15,488 nucleotides of DNA, taken from NCBI GenBank assembly GCA_022827045.1, contig JAJDTQ010000057.1:1-15488 (forward strand). Reading direction: 5' to 3'. The stretch is from Candidatus Binatia bacterium. Lineage in GTDB: Bacteria; Desulfobacterota_B; Binatia; UBA9968; JAJDTQ01. The first letter of the stretch is position 1, and each line of letters begins with the position of its first letter. The translations under genes and the position numbers were made by a program. Of the stretch, positions 1-7,171 are shown piece after piece. Below the pieces are notes generated by a model. The model did not search any database, had not been told where the DNA came from, and worked only from the letters and a program-made list of their open reading frames with translations.

Positions 1-1
1 G

Positions 2-154
2 GCGCGCGTCATCCTGCGCGAGGCGGTGAACGGCGGGCGGTCCGGTCCGCGGGATCTGGCGAAGTTCACCCGCGAGTGCTTCGCGCCCCTTGGCGGCGTC
101 GAACTCGAACTTCCTCAGCGCGGTCCGATGCGCGAGCCTCCGGACTTCTCCTGA
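2..154 (+). CDS. FitA/StbC-like ribbon-helix-helix antitoxin, C-terminal part (5' end outside window)
   Basis: Reading frame 2 is open from the window edge to TGA at 152-154 and encodes about 50 residues. It begins ARVILREAV and ends with LGGVELELP and MREPPDF. The 'R-x-ILREAV' helix followed by a 'FAPLGGVELELP...REPPDF' tail is typical of the C-terminal half of FitA/StbC-type antitoxins, whose missing N-terminus carries the ribbon-helix-helix DNA-binding fold. In that family the antitoxin neutralises the PIN toxin through this tail and represses the operon. The stop lies 10 bases before the ATG of a PIN-domain toxin gene, the usual antitoxin-toxin order. The family is assigned from remembered motifs and context, and only the tail is visible, so DNA binding cannot be confirmed here. 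Confidence 0.72.
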   Translation, partial: ARVILREAVNGGRSGPRDLAKFTRECFAPLGGVELELPQRGPMREPPDFS

Positions 155-164
155 GACGCTCGGG

Positions 165-587
165 ATGTTCGTCATAGACACCAACATCGCGTCCGAACTC
201 ATGCGGCCTGCGCCGAATCCCGCCGTCGAGGCATGGATTGCCGAGCAGGACGCGGAGGCGATGTACCTGACGGCCGTGAGCGAGGCGGAACTGCTGTACG
301 GCGTCGCGATCATGCCTGCAGGCAAACGACGCAACGCCCTGGAAGCCGCCATGCGCGAGTGGCTCGATCTCGGGTTCGCACAACGGATTCTGCCGTTCGA
401 CAGCGCCGCGGCCCGAGCCTATGCAGAGATCGCGTCCGCCAGACGCCGAGCCGGCCGGCCGATCGGCGAGGCCGACTGTCAGATTGCCGCCATATCGCGC
501 TGCCGTGGCGCTGTCCTGGTGACGCGCAACGTGCGGGACTTCGAAGCTACGGCAGTTGAACTCGTGGATCCCTGGACGGAGGCATGA
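165..587 (+). CDS. vapC: VapC/FitB-family PIN-domain toxin ribonuclease
   Basis: A 140-residue protein with the full set of PIN-domain acidic residues: D5 in MFVIDTN, E42 in SEAELLYG, D104 in IGEADCQIAA, and N123/D126 in VTRNVRDF. PIN toxins of this class are Mg-dependent endoribonucleases held inactive by their cognate antitoxin. The length is normal for VapC/FitB. The frame is open upstream to about position 90, but the ATG at 165 is chosen because it puts the conserved beta-strand VIDTN at the very N-terminus and follows the antitoxin stop by 10 bases; an earlier start would overlap the antitoxin. The stop overlaps the hsdR start (ATGA, 584-587), so the toxin is translationally tied to the restriction subunit. 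The exact RNA target cannot be inferred. Confidence 0.9.
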   Translation: MFVIDTNIASELMRPAPNPAVEAWIAEQDAEAMYLTAVSEAELLYGVAIMPAGKRRNALEAAMREWLDLGFAQRILPFDSAAARAYAEIASARRRAGRPIGEADCQIAAISRCRGAVLVTRNVRDFEATAVELVDPWTEA

Positions 588-2728
588 ACCGCACGACCGA
601 AGCCTTTGCGCGCGTCAAGATCGACGCCCTGCTCACGGACGCGGGCTGGAACCTCACCGACGGCTCAAGCGTCCTTTTCGAGCACGCGTTGCCGGACGGC
701 ACGCAAGCCGACTACGTCCTCTGCGACCGGCAGGGCCGGCCGATGGCCGTGCTCGAGGCCAAACGCGCGAGCATCGATCCCGTCGCGGCGCAGGACCAGG
801 GCCGACACTACGCGAGACAGCTCCGGGCGCCGTTCGTCTTTCTGTCGAACGGCGAGGAAGTGCGGTTCCTTGATGCGGACGCAGACGCCCACGCGCGCAA
901 GATCGCGGGCTTCCATGCCCAGGACGACCTCGAACGGCGGGTCGCGGCGCGCCGGGTCCGGCGTGAGTTGTCTACGGTGGCCGTCGACCGGAAGATCGTC
1001 GACCGGGACTACCAGATCGATTGCATAGAAACGCTTTCCGCCGAAGTCACGCGCGGGCGGCGCAAGCTGCTGGTCGAAATGGCGACGGGGACTGGCAAGA
1101 CCCGCACGGCGGCAGCCTTCATCAAGCGGCTGTTCGAAGCGGGCATCGTCACCCGCGTTCTGTTCCTCGTCGATCGGATCGCGTTGGCCCGTCAGGCCGA
1201 GGACGCGTTCACCGACCATCTGCGGGACTACCCCTGCCACGTGCTGCGTCCCGGCCGCGGCTTCGACCGGGCCAAGCGCATCACGATCGCGACGCTGCAA
1301 ACCATGATCGCGGAGTACGGCGGCCTCTCTCCGGGGTACTTCGACCTCGTCGTCACCGACGAGTGTCATCGCTCGATCTACGGCAAGTGGAGCGGTGTAC
1401 TCCGGCACTTCGACGGCATTCAGCTCGGCCTTACGGCCACGCCGTGCACGGCGGACTCGGATGCGCTTCCCGATCCCGAGGACGGGCAGTTCGTGCGCGA
1501 CACGCTGCGCTTCTTCGGACTCGCCGAGCCCACCCTCCGGTACACCTTGCGCCGAGCCATCGAAGAGGGTCACCTCGTGCCCTACCGCATCTACAAGGCG
1601 ATGACGGTGAAGACGGCCGCCGAGGACGGGTTCGAGGTGAGGCGGGACGAACTCGACTGGAGCGCCATGGACCAACGGACGCGCAGCGAGTTCGAGGAGC
1701 TCTTCGCCTCTTCGGACACGATCACGGTGGACCCACGGGCGCTTGAGCGCCAGTTCACGATCCCCGAGCGCAACCGCGCCATCGTGCGGGAGTTCCGCGA
1801 CGCCCACGAGAAGGGTTTCATGGGCCGGGACGGCGTCAGGCGCTGGCCCGCATGGGGCAAGACCATCGTGTTCGCGGTGACACGGCGCCATGCCGAGACG
1901 CTGGCGGAGATGTTCGACGAGCATTTCGCGGACCTGAAGCCCCACGCGGCCACCCGCTATGCGGACTTCGTGGTCAGCGACGGCGGCGGCGGACCGGCGC
2001 CCGATGCGAGCGCCATCGTCAAGCGCTTCAAGGAAGAGGACTATCCGAGGATACTCGTCAGCGTGAACATGCTCGATACCGGATTCGACTGCCCGGAGGC
2101 CGTCAACCTCGTCATGGCGCGGTTCACGCGAAGCGCCATCCTCTACCGCCAGATGCGCGGGCGCGGTACGCGCAAGGCGCCGCACATCCTGAAGACCGGG
2201 TTCACGATCTTCGATTTCGTCGGCGTGACGGACTTCCACGGCGACGACGAAGGGGACATCGGTGGTGGCTTGGTCCGCGACGGCGGTCGACCGCCCGGAC
2301 CCGATCAGCCTCGCATGCTGTTCACCCTCGACGTGGACGACCACATCGACCCTGAGAGCCGCGATTGGCTCACGCTCGACGAAACCGGCCGCATCGTGCG
2401 CACGTCTGAGCACCAGGCGCGCGCAGACGAGATCGGCATGCGTTTCGAGGCATGGCGAGGGAAGCAAGACGAGTTCGATGCGGAACAGGTTCGCTGGGCG
2501 GGCCTGATCGGAAGCCGGGTACGGGCCGACGCGATGAACATGAACACTTTCGGCGAATGGGTCTTCGACGAGCACCCCTTTGCCGCCCTTGGCGGCTACG
2601 ATCAGGCTCGGCGGGTATTCGGTGGGGAGAAGTCGCTTGGTCGGCTGATCGCGGGGTTGAACGCCGCGGTTTTCGGACAACGGCCGGCGCCCGACGATTC
2701 CGCAAACGCCCGCGCGGGAGAGCGATAG
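584..2728 (+). CDS. hsdR: Type I restriction enzyme R subunit (HsdR, EcoEI-like)
   Basis: A 714-residue motor and nuclease subunit. The N-terminal nuclease domain carries D43, then E58-A-K60 and Q72-xxx-Y76, matching the PD-(D/E)xK plus QxxxY pattern of HsdR. A superfamily 2 helicase follows: Q-motif around RDYQ (141-144), Walker A ATGTGKT (167-173), DECH box (259-262), LGLTATP, then motifs V/VI in MLDTGFDCPEAVN and YRQMRGRGTR. The tail, with GEWVFDEHPF and a final LIAGLNAAVF, resembles the EcoEI-type C-terminal domain that contacts the methylase core. HsdR cleaves DNA away from the recognition site after ATP-driven translocation. The length is short for HsdR but usual for the EcoEI type. The start overlaps the toxin stop by 4 bases. 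GGAGG at 578-582 sits only one base from the ATG, so re-initiation after the toxin is likely. No disabling lesion is seen. Confidence 0.95.
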   Translation: MNRTTEAFARVKIDALLTDAGWNLTDGSSVLFEHALPDGTQADYVLCDRQGRPMAVLEAKRASIDPVAAQDQGRHYARQLRAPFVFLSNGEEVRFLDADADAHARKIAGFHAQDDLERRVAARRVRRELSTVAVDRKIVDRDYQIDCIETLSAEVTRGRRKLLVEMATGTGKTRTAAAFIKRLFEAGIVTRVLFLVDRIALARQAEDAFTDHLRDYPCHVLRPGRGFDRAKRITIATLQTMIAEYGGLSPGYFDLVVTDECHRSIYGKWSGVLRHFDGIQLGLTATPCTADSDALPDPEDGQFVRDTLRFFGLAEPTLRYTLRRAIEEGHLVPYRIYKAMTVKTAAEDGFEVRRDELDWSAMDQRTRSEFEELFASSDTITVDPRALERQFTIPERNRAIVREFRDAHEKGFMGRDGVRRWPAWGKTIVFAVTRRHAETLAEMFDEHFADLKPHAATRYADFVVSDGGGGPAPDASAIVKRFKEEDYPRILVSVNMLDTGFDCPEAVNLVMARFTRSAILYRQMRGRGTRKAPHILKTGFTIFDFVGVTDFHGDDEGDIGGGLVRDGGRPPGPDQPRMLFTLDVDDHIDPESRDWLTLDETGRIVRTSEHQARADEIGMRFEAWRGKQDEFDAEQVRWAGLIGSRVRADAMNMNTFGEWVFDEHPFAALGGYDQARRVFGGEKSLGRLIAGLNAAVFGQRPAPDDSANARAGER

Positions 2729-2732
2729 CACC

Positions 2733-4364
2733 ATGCCCATGACCTCCGAGTTGCGGCGCGGCATTGATCGCATCCGCGACTATCTCTTCGGCGGCGGCTA
2801 TCCGAACCCGGCCCAGAACGCCGAACAGCTAAGCTTCCTGATCTACTTCTACATGTACGAGGCAGCGGACGCCGCTGGGGTACGCGCGGCGCAACGGCCG
2901 GGCGCTACCCCGTACGTCAGCGCCTTCGAAGGCGAATGGAACCTGCGCGATCCGCGCAACGCCCCCGAGCCCGGCGCGGGGACGGTGCCGTGCGAACTCC
3001 TCCGCTGGTCGTCCTGGGCGCATGCGCTGAACGGCGAACGGCTGGTGAACTGGGTGCGGGAGGAGGTCTTTCCGTTCCATGCCGAACTCGCTGCAAACGG
3101 CGTCACGGACTTCATGGACGGCGCCCGGCTGGTGATCGACGAGCCGACGGTGCTCACCCAGGTCGTCAGCCAGTTGAACGACCTGAATCTGGACCGCGTG
3201 GATGCGGACACAAAGGGTGACCTCTTCGAACACGTGCTGCGCCAGATCCGGCAGGCGGGCGAACTCGGCCAGTTCCGGACGCCCCGTCACGTCATCCGCG
3301 CTCTGGTACGACTGGTGGATCCCCGGCTCGGCGAGACGATTTACGATCCCGCGGCCGGGACCGCGGGCTTCCTGGTCGGCGCGTGGGACCACATCCGGCT
3401 CGCCAACTCCTCACCCGCCGGGATTGAGGAGTTCGACGCGGAAGGCAAAACCGTCCGGCGCGGCCTCGGTGATACGTTGAGCCGCGATGCGGTGAGAGTG
3501 TTGCAGGAGGTTACTTTCTATGGCAGCGACGTGGACCCGCAGATGGTCCGTCTCGCTACCATGAATCTGACGCTCCGCGGCCTTGACCGGGTACATATCC
3601 TGCGCCGCGACGCGCTCACTCGTTCCCTCGACCGAGCGGCTAAGGCGGAACTTGGTTTCCCTGCTCACGGCTTCGACGTCATTCTGGCCAATCCGCCGTT
3701 TTCCGGGCGGCTCGACAAGGATCGCATCATCGAAGACGTGAGGATCGGACGCACGACCCAGACCGAACTCCTGTTCCTACAATACATGCTCAACCATCTG
3801 CAGGACGGCGGACGCTGCGGTGTGGTGGTACCCGAAGGCGTCCTGTTCGGCTCCACCGGAGCGCACAGAGAACTGCGTCGCCGACTGGTCGAAAACAACA
3901 CGGTCGAGGCTGTGCTGTCGCTGCCGGGCGGCGTCTTCAACCCCTACTCGGGCGTCAAGACCTCGGTGCTGGTGTTCCGCAAGGGCGGTGCCACCGGAAG
4001 GGTGATGTTCCTGCACGCGGACAACGACGGCTTCAAGCTCGACGCCAACCACGACCAACCGATAGATGACGACGATCTTCCCCGTCTGACGGAGGCGTTC
4101 CATGAGCGGGAAACGCGATGGGCGTCATGGCGCGACCGTGATCCAGACGCGGACTGGACCGAGCACTGGTGGTTCGCCGAGGCCGACGCCATCCGCGCTG
4201 CCGATTTCAACCTCAGCGCCAACCGGCACCGACCCCTGAACCGGACGAAGGTCGAGCACCGCGACCCGCTGGAGATTCTGGAAGAACTGCGGGCGATTGA
4301 GAAGGAGATCTTAGGCGAGATCGACGAGTTGGTCGAGGCTGTGCGTGGAGTAACAGTCGAATGA
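2733..4364 (+). CDS. hsdM: Type I DNA N6-adenine methyltransferase subunit (HsdM)
   Basis: A 543-residue modification subunit. It has an N-terminal helical HsdM_N region, the S-adenosylmethionine-binding motif I YDPAAGTAGF (204-213), and the catalytic motif IV NPPF (320-323) of N6-adenine methyltransferases. A downstream VVVPEGVLFG segment is also typical of HsdM. The C-terminus is a charged helix (EILEELRAIEKEILGEID) of the kind that contacts HsdS. With HsdS it forms the M2S1 methylase and with HsdR the full nuclease. The ATG at 2733 is preferred over 2739 because GGGAGAG (2716-2722) is then 10 bases away. The gene is 4 bases after hsdR and overlaps hsdS by 4 bases, giving an R-M-S order. 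All key residues are present, so it should be active. Confidence 0.96.
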   Translation: MPMTSELRRGIDRIRDYLFGGGYPNPAQNAEQLSFLIYFYMYEAADAAGVRAAQRPGATPYVSAFEGEWNLRDPRNAPEPGAGTVPCELLRWSSWAHALNGERLVNWVREEVFPFHAELAANGVTDFMDGARLVIDEPTVLTQVVSQLNDLNLDRVDADTKGDLFEHVLRQIRQAGELGQFRTPRHVIRALVRLVDPRLGETIYDPAAGTAGFLVGAWDHIRLANSSPAGIEEFDAEGKTVRRGLGDTLSRDAVRVLQEVTFYGSDVDPQMVRLATMNLTLRGLDRVHILRRDALTRSLDRAAKAELGFPAHGFDVILANPPFSGRLDKDRIIEDVRIGRTTQTELLFLQYMLNHLQDGGRCGVVVPEGVLFGSTGAHRELRRRLVENNTVEAVLSLPGGVFNPYSGVKTSVLVFRKGGATGRVMFLHADNDGFKLDANHDQPIDDDDLPRLTEAFHERETRWASWRDRDPDADWTEHWWFAEADAIRAADFNLSANRHRPLNRTKVEHRDPLEILEELRAIEKEILGEIDELVEAVRGVTVE

Positions 4365-5521
4365 CGGCCACGGCATCGCTCGGTGAGATTTGTCAATTCG
4401 TGGGTGGAGGTACTCCCTCACGCAAGATCGGCAAGTATTGGAACGGCGGTATCCCGTGGGCCACCGTAAAGGATTTTGGAGCGGATCTCATTTCACATAC
4501 CGCGGAGTCCATTTCGGAAGAGGGATTGAACCATTCGGCGTCGAAAGTCATCCCAGCCGGAACCGTTCTGCTTGTCACAAGGATGGGCTTGGGTAAGGTT
4601 GCAGTGGCTGGAGTTGACCTTGCGATCAATCAAGACATCAAGGCGGTCCTGCCTTCCAATCGCGTCTTGCCCGAGTTTTTGTTCTGGTCGTTAAAGCACT
4701 TGGGTCCACACATCGAGAGCAAAGGCACAGGAGCAACCGTCAAGGGAGTCACCTTACAGGATGTCAGGGAGTTGGAACTTCCTCTCCCGCCGCTCGACGA
4801 GCAACGACGGATCGTCGACATCCTGAATCGGACCGAGAAGATCGAGCAACTGCGGAGGCAGGCGAAGGAGCGTTTGCGGGAATTCATTCCGGCGTTGTTT
4901 ATCAAAATGTTCGGAGATCCGGTTCAGAACCCGCATGGCCACCATCAGCAAACGTTATCTGAATGCGCCAACTTCATTTCCGGAGCGACTCCTAGCAAGC
5001 AGAACGGATCATACTGGGATGGCGAAATGCCGTGGATATCGCCAAAGGATATGAAGGTCGATCTGATCTCCGATTCGGAGGACCACGTTTCGAATTTGGC
5101 ATTTGCCGACACAAGTCTTAAGGCGGTGCCAGCGAACACGCCCATCATTGTCGTGCGCGGCATGATCCTTTCGCACACAGTGCCGATCGCCCTTACGGCG
5201 CGAACGGTAGCGATCAACCAGGACATGAAGGCGATAGATTTCGATAGTGCGATAGATCCGGTATTTGGGTTCTGGTGTCTCAAAGCCCTCCAGCAACGGA
5301 TATTGGACGATGTGGACACGGCAGCCCATGGTACAAAACGGATCGAGATGATGCGGCTTGGTGCTATACCGATGCTTATCCCCAGCGGCGAGCAACAGCG
5401 TCGATACGTGCAACTGGTTGAAAGGGCGCGGTCTACGGTCACCGTTGCGGAGTCCGGCTCCAGGGTCGCCTTCGCGCTAAACAAATCCCTCATGTCCCGC
5501 CTTCTGGGAGCGGACACATGA
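4361..5521 (+). CDS. hsdS: Type I specificity subunit (HsdS), two target-recognition domains
   Basis: A 386-residue DNA specificity subunit with the usual duplicated layout. The first target-recognition domain opens with LGEICQFVGGGTPS and contains a KYWNGGIPW signature (about residues 25-33). It ends in the conserved PLPPLDEQRRIV segment (about 141-152) and a helical spacer up to the FGDP near residue 188. The second half starts near residue 199 (LSECANFISGATPS, SYWDGEMPW) and ends with IPSGEQQRRYVQLV near residue 340. Each domain should read one half of a bipartite target; the sequence read cannot be predicted by eye. Overlaps of 4 bases on both sides (hsdM and vsr) imply translational coupling. 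The base composition looks less GC-rich than hsdR and hsdM, which fits the frequent exchange of hsdS genes. No internal inverted repeats or phase-variation tract were noticed. Confidence 0.95.
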   Translation: MTATASLGEICQFVGGGTPSRKIGKYWNGGIPWATVKDFGADLISHTAESISEEGLNHSASKVIPAGTVLLVTRMGLGKVAVAGVDLAINQDIKAVLPSNRVLPEFLFWSLKHLGPHIESKGTGATVKGVTLQDVRELELPLPPLDEQRRIVDILNRTEKIEQLRRQAKERLREFIPALFIKMFGDPVQNPHGHHQQTLSECANFISGATPSKQNGSYWDGEMPWISPKDMKVDLISDSEDHVSNLAFADTSLKAVPANTPIIVVRGMILSHTVPIALTARTVAINQDMKAIDFDSAIDPVFGFWCLKALQQRILDDVDTAAHGTKRIEMMRLGAIPMLIPSGEQQRRYVQLVERARSTVTVAESGSRVAFALNKSLMSRLLGADT

Positions 5522-5964
5522 CCGATATCGTAGATAGCAAGAGGCGAAGCAAATTGATGGCAGGGATACGCGGACGCGACACAGCGCCTGAACTCACGGT
5601 CCGTCGCATCGCTCACCGGATTGGATTGCGCTTTCGGCTACACCGCAGAGATTTGCCTGGTCGGCCCGATCTGGTGTTCCCGAAACACCGACTGGCCGTG
5701 TTCGTGCATGGATGCTTCTGGCATCGGCACGAAGGATGCCGGTACGCATCCACCCCCAAGTCCCGGATCGCCTTCTGGACGGCGAAGTTCGCAGCCAACG
5801 TCGAGCGCGACACGCGCCAGGAAGTAGCCTTGAAGACCCTCGGCTGGCGGGTGTTCGTCATCTGGGAGTGCGAAACCAAGGACCGGACAGCAGTCGAACG
5901 CAAGCTTGCTGCGTTGGTCACGCGCGAAGGGTCCGCCCCAGCCAGAGTACCGTGGCAGTGGTGA
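5518..5964 (+). CDS. vsr: Very short patch repair endonuclease (Vsr)
   Basis: A 148-residue protein with the Vsr signature. The N-terminus RSKLMAGIRGRDT matches the family's RSxxM...RDT motif. Next come GRPDLVF with catalytic D51, and HGCFWHRHEGC with H64, C66, W68, H69 and H71. A final WEC contains C118. C66, H71, C74 and C118 match the zinc-binding set of E. coli Vsr, with C74 one position later than in that enzyme; D51 and H69 match the metal/catalytic residues. Position 63, Thr in E. coli Vsr, is Val here. Vsr nicks 5' of T in T:G mismatches made by deamination of 5-methylcytosine, normally in the context written by a partner C5-methylase. Here that partner is probably the dcm gene 124 bases downstream, although vsr overlaps hsdS by 4 bases. 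Length and motifs indicate an intact gene. Confidence 0.94.
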   Translation: MTDIVDSKRRSKLMAGIRGRDTAPELTVRRIAHRIGLRFRLHRRDLPGRPDLVFPKHRLAVFVHGCFWHRHEGCRYASTPKSRIAFWTAKFAANVERDTRQEVALKTLGWRVFVIWECETKDRTAVERKLAALVTREGSAPARVPWQW

Positions 5965-6088
5965 TTATGGAGACTAGGCCACAACAAGGGGATGAGAAGC
6001 ACCGATGCGTCCATGCTCCGCACCAAGCAGGAATGGAGCGGGCTTGTGCGCCGTGAGGGCGTTTGCAGCTTGGTTTCAGTGAGTAAAC

Positions 6089-7171
6089 GTGACCCACTGC
6101 GGTGAACCCTTGACTGTTCAGGTATACGACTTTTTTGCAGGCTGTGGCGGCGCCAGCCGCGGCTTTCGGGCCGCCGGCATGGAGATTTCGTTCGCTCTGG
6201 ATCACGATGCGGACGCTAGGGAGAGTTTCGAGGCCAACTTCCCCGACACACACTTCGAGTTTGCAGATATCCGCAATGTAAGCGTTGAAACGATCCGGCA
6301 CCGGGTGGAAACGGAAGGGCCAAACCCGGTGCTATTCAGCGGGTGTGCGCCATGTCAGCCCTTTACCAAGCAAAATACGAAGCGGCCGAGGCTGGATCAA
6401 GACGAGCGCGTGCCGCTGCTTGCCCACTTTGCACATTTGGTGGAGAGTTGCCGACCAGATCTCGTGTTTGTGGAGAATGTTCCGGGCCTGCAAAAGCTGG
6501 ACAGTGGTAGTCAGCCCTTCGGCGGTTTTCTGAGCCGACTGGACACCGCAGGGTACAAGGTGGACTATCGACCCATCAGACTGGCGCGGTACGGGATACC
6601 GCAAACCCGTCGACGCCTCGTCCTGGTGGCGAGCTGCCACGGCGCCATCCAACTACCGGATGAGACACACGGGCCGGGAACGCCGAACGAGCAATACTCT
6701 ACGGTTCGGGACTGGATCTCGCATCTTCCAGCGATCCGCGCGGGGGAGGAACACGAGGAGGTACCGAATCATAGAGCGGCAAATCTCTCGGCGCGCAACG
6801 TGGAACGCGTCAAGGCGACGCCGGAAGGTGGTGGCCACCGCGATTGGCCGGAACACCTCAAGCTTGAGTGTCACAAAGGCTTTTCGGGATATAGCGATGT
6901 CTACGGTCGAATGTCCTGGGACTCCCCGGCGTCGGGGCTGACTACCAGGTGCACGAGTTATTCGAATGGACGCTTCGGCCACCCAGAACAGAACAGGGCC
7001 ATCAGCATTCGGGAAGCCGCTTGCCTGCAGACGTTCCCGGAGGACTTCGTCTTCGAGGGGTGTATGGCGTCGATGGCACGGCAGATCGGAAACGCGGTCC
7101 CGGTGCACTTGGCGAAGCTGGTCGGTCACCGGTTCATCGAGCATCTGAAGGACGTGGGAAGACTTTCCTGA
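6089..7171 (+). CDS. dcm: DNA (cytosine-5) methyltransferase, Dcm family
   Basis: A methyltransferase of about 360 residues with the ordered C5 motifs: I (FFAGCGGASRGF), IV (SGCAPCQPF, catalytic C89 counted from the GTG), VI (ENVPGL), VIII (QTRRRLVLV), IX region (SPASGLTTRC) and X (QIGNAVPVHLAKLVG). It flips and methylates cytosine at C5 using S-adenosylmethionine. The target-recognition region between motifs VIII and IX is short and gives no readable specificity. The start is uncertain: GTG at 6089 has no clear ribosome-binding site, and TTG at 6110 (giving MTVQVYDFFAG) is also plausible and has GGTGA upstream. The stop overlaps the ATG of the GHKL protein by one base (TGATG, 7169-7173). The vsr neighbour indicates a dcm-vsr mutation-avoidance pair. 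No dedicated type II endonuclease is seen beside it. Confidence 0.94.
   Translation: MTHCGEPLTVQVYDFFAGCGGASRGFRAAGMEISFALDHDADARESFEANFPDTHFEFADIRNVSVETIRHRVETEGPNPVLFSGCAPCQPFTKQNTKRPRLDQDERVPLLAHFAHLVESCRPDLVFVENVPGLQKLDSGSQPFGGFLSRLDTAGYKVDYRPIRLARYGIPQTRRRLVLVASCHGAIQLPDETHGPGTPNEQYSTVRDWISHLPAIRAGEEHEEVPNHRAANLSARNVERVKATPEGGGHRDWPEHLKLECHKGFSGYSDVYGRMSWDSPASGLTTRCTSYSNGRFGHPEQNRAISIREAACLQTFPEDFVFEGCMASMARQIGNAVPVHLAKLVGHRFIEHLKDVGRLS

Noticed and set aside
90..164. Upstream extension of the PIN toxin
   Set aside because: It would overlap the antitoxin frame and put 25 unrelated residues before the conserved first strand.
665..2773. 702-codon open frame on the - strand opposite hsdR
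   Set aside because: It lies antisense to a clearly real hsdR with all motifs; the Arg/Val/Glu-rich low-information protein is a high-GC shadow.
6949..7170. N-terminal extension of the GHKL protein
   Set aside because: The extra 74 codons overlap the end of dcm, including motif X, and carry no conserved sequence; ATG 7171 fits the domain start and the ribosome-binding site.
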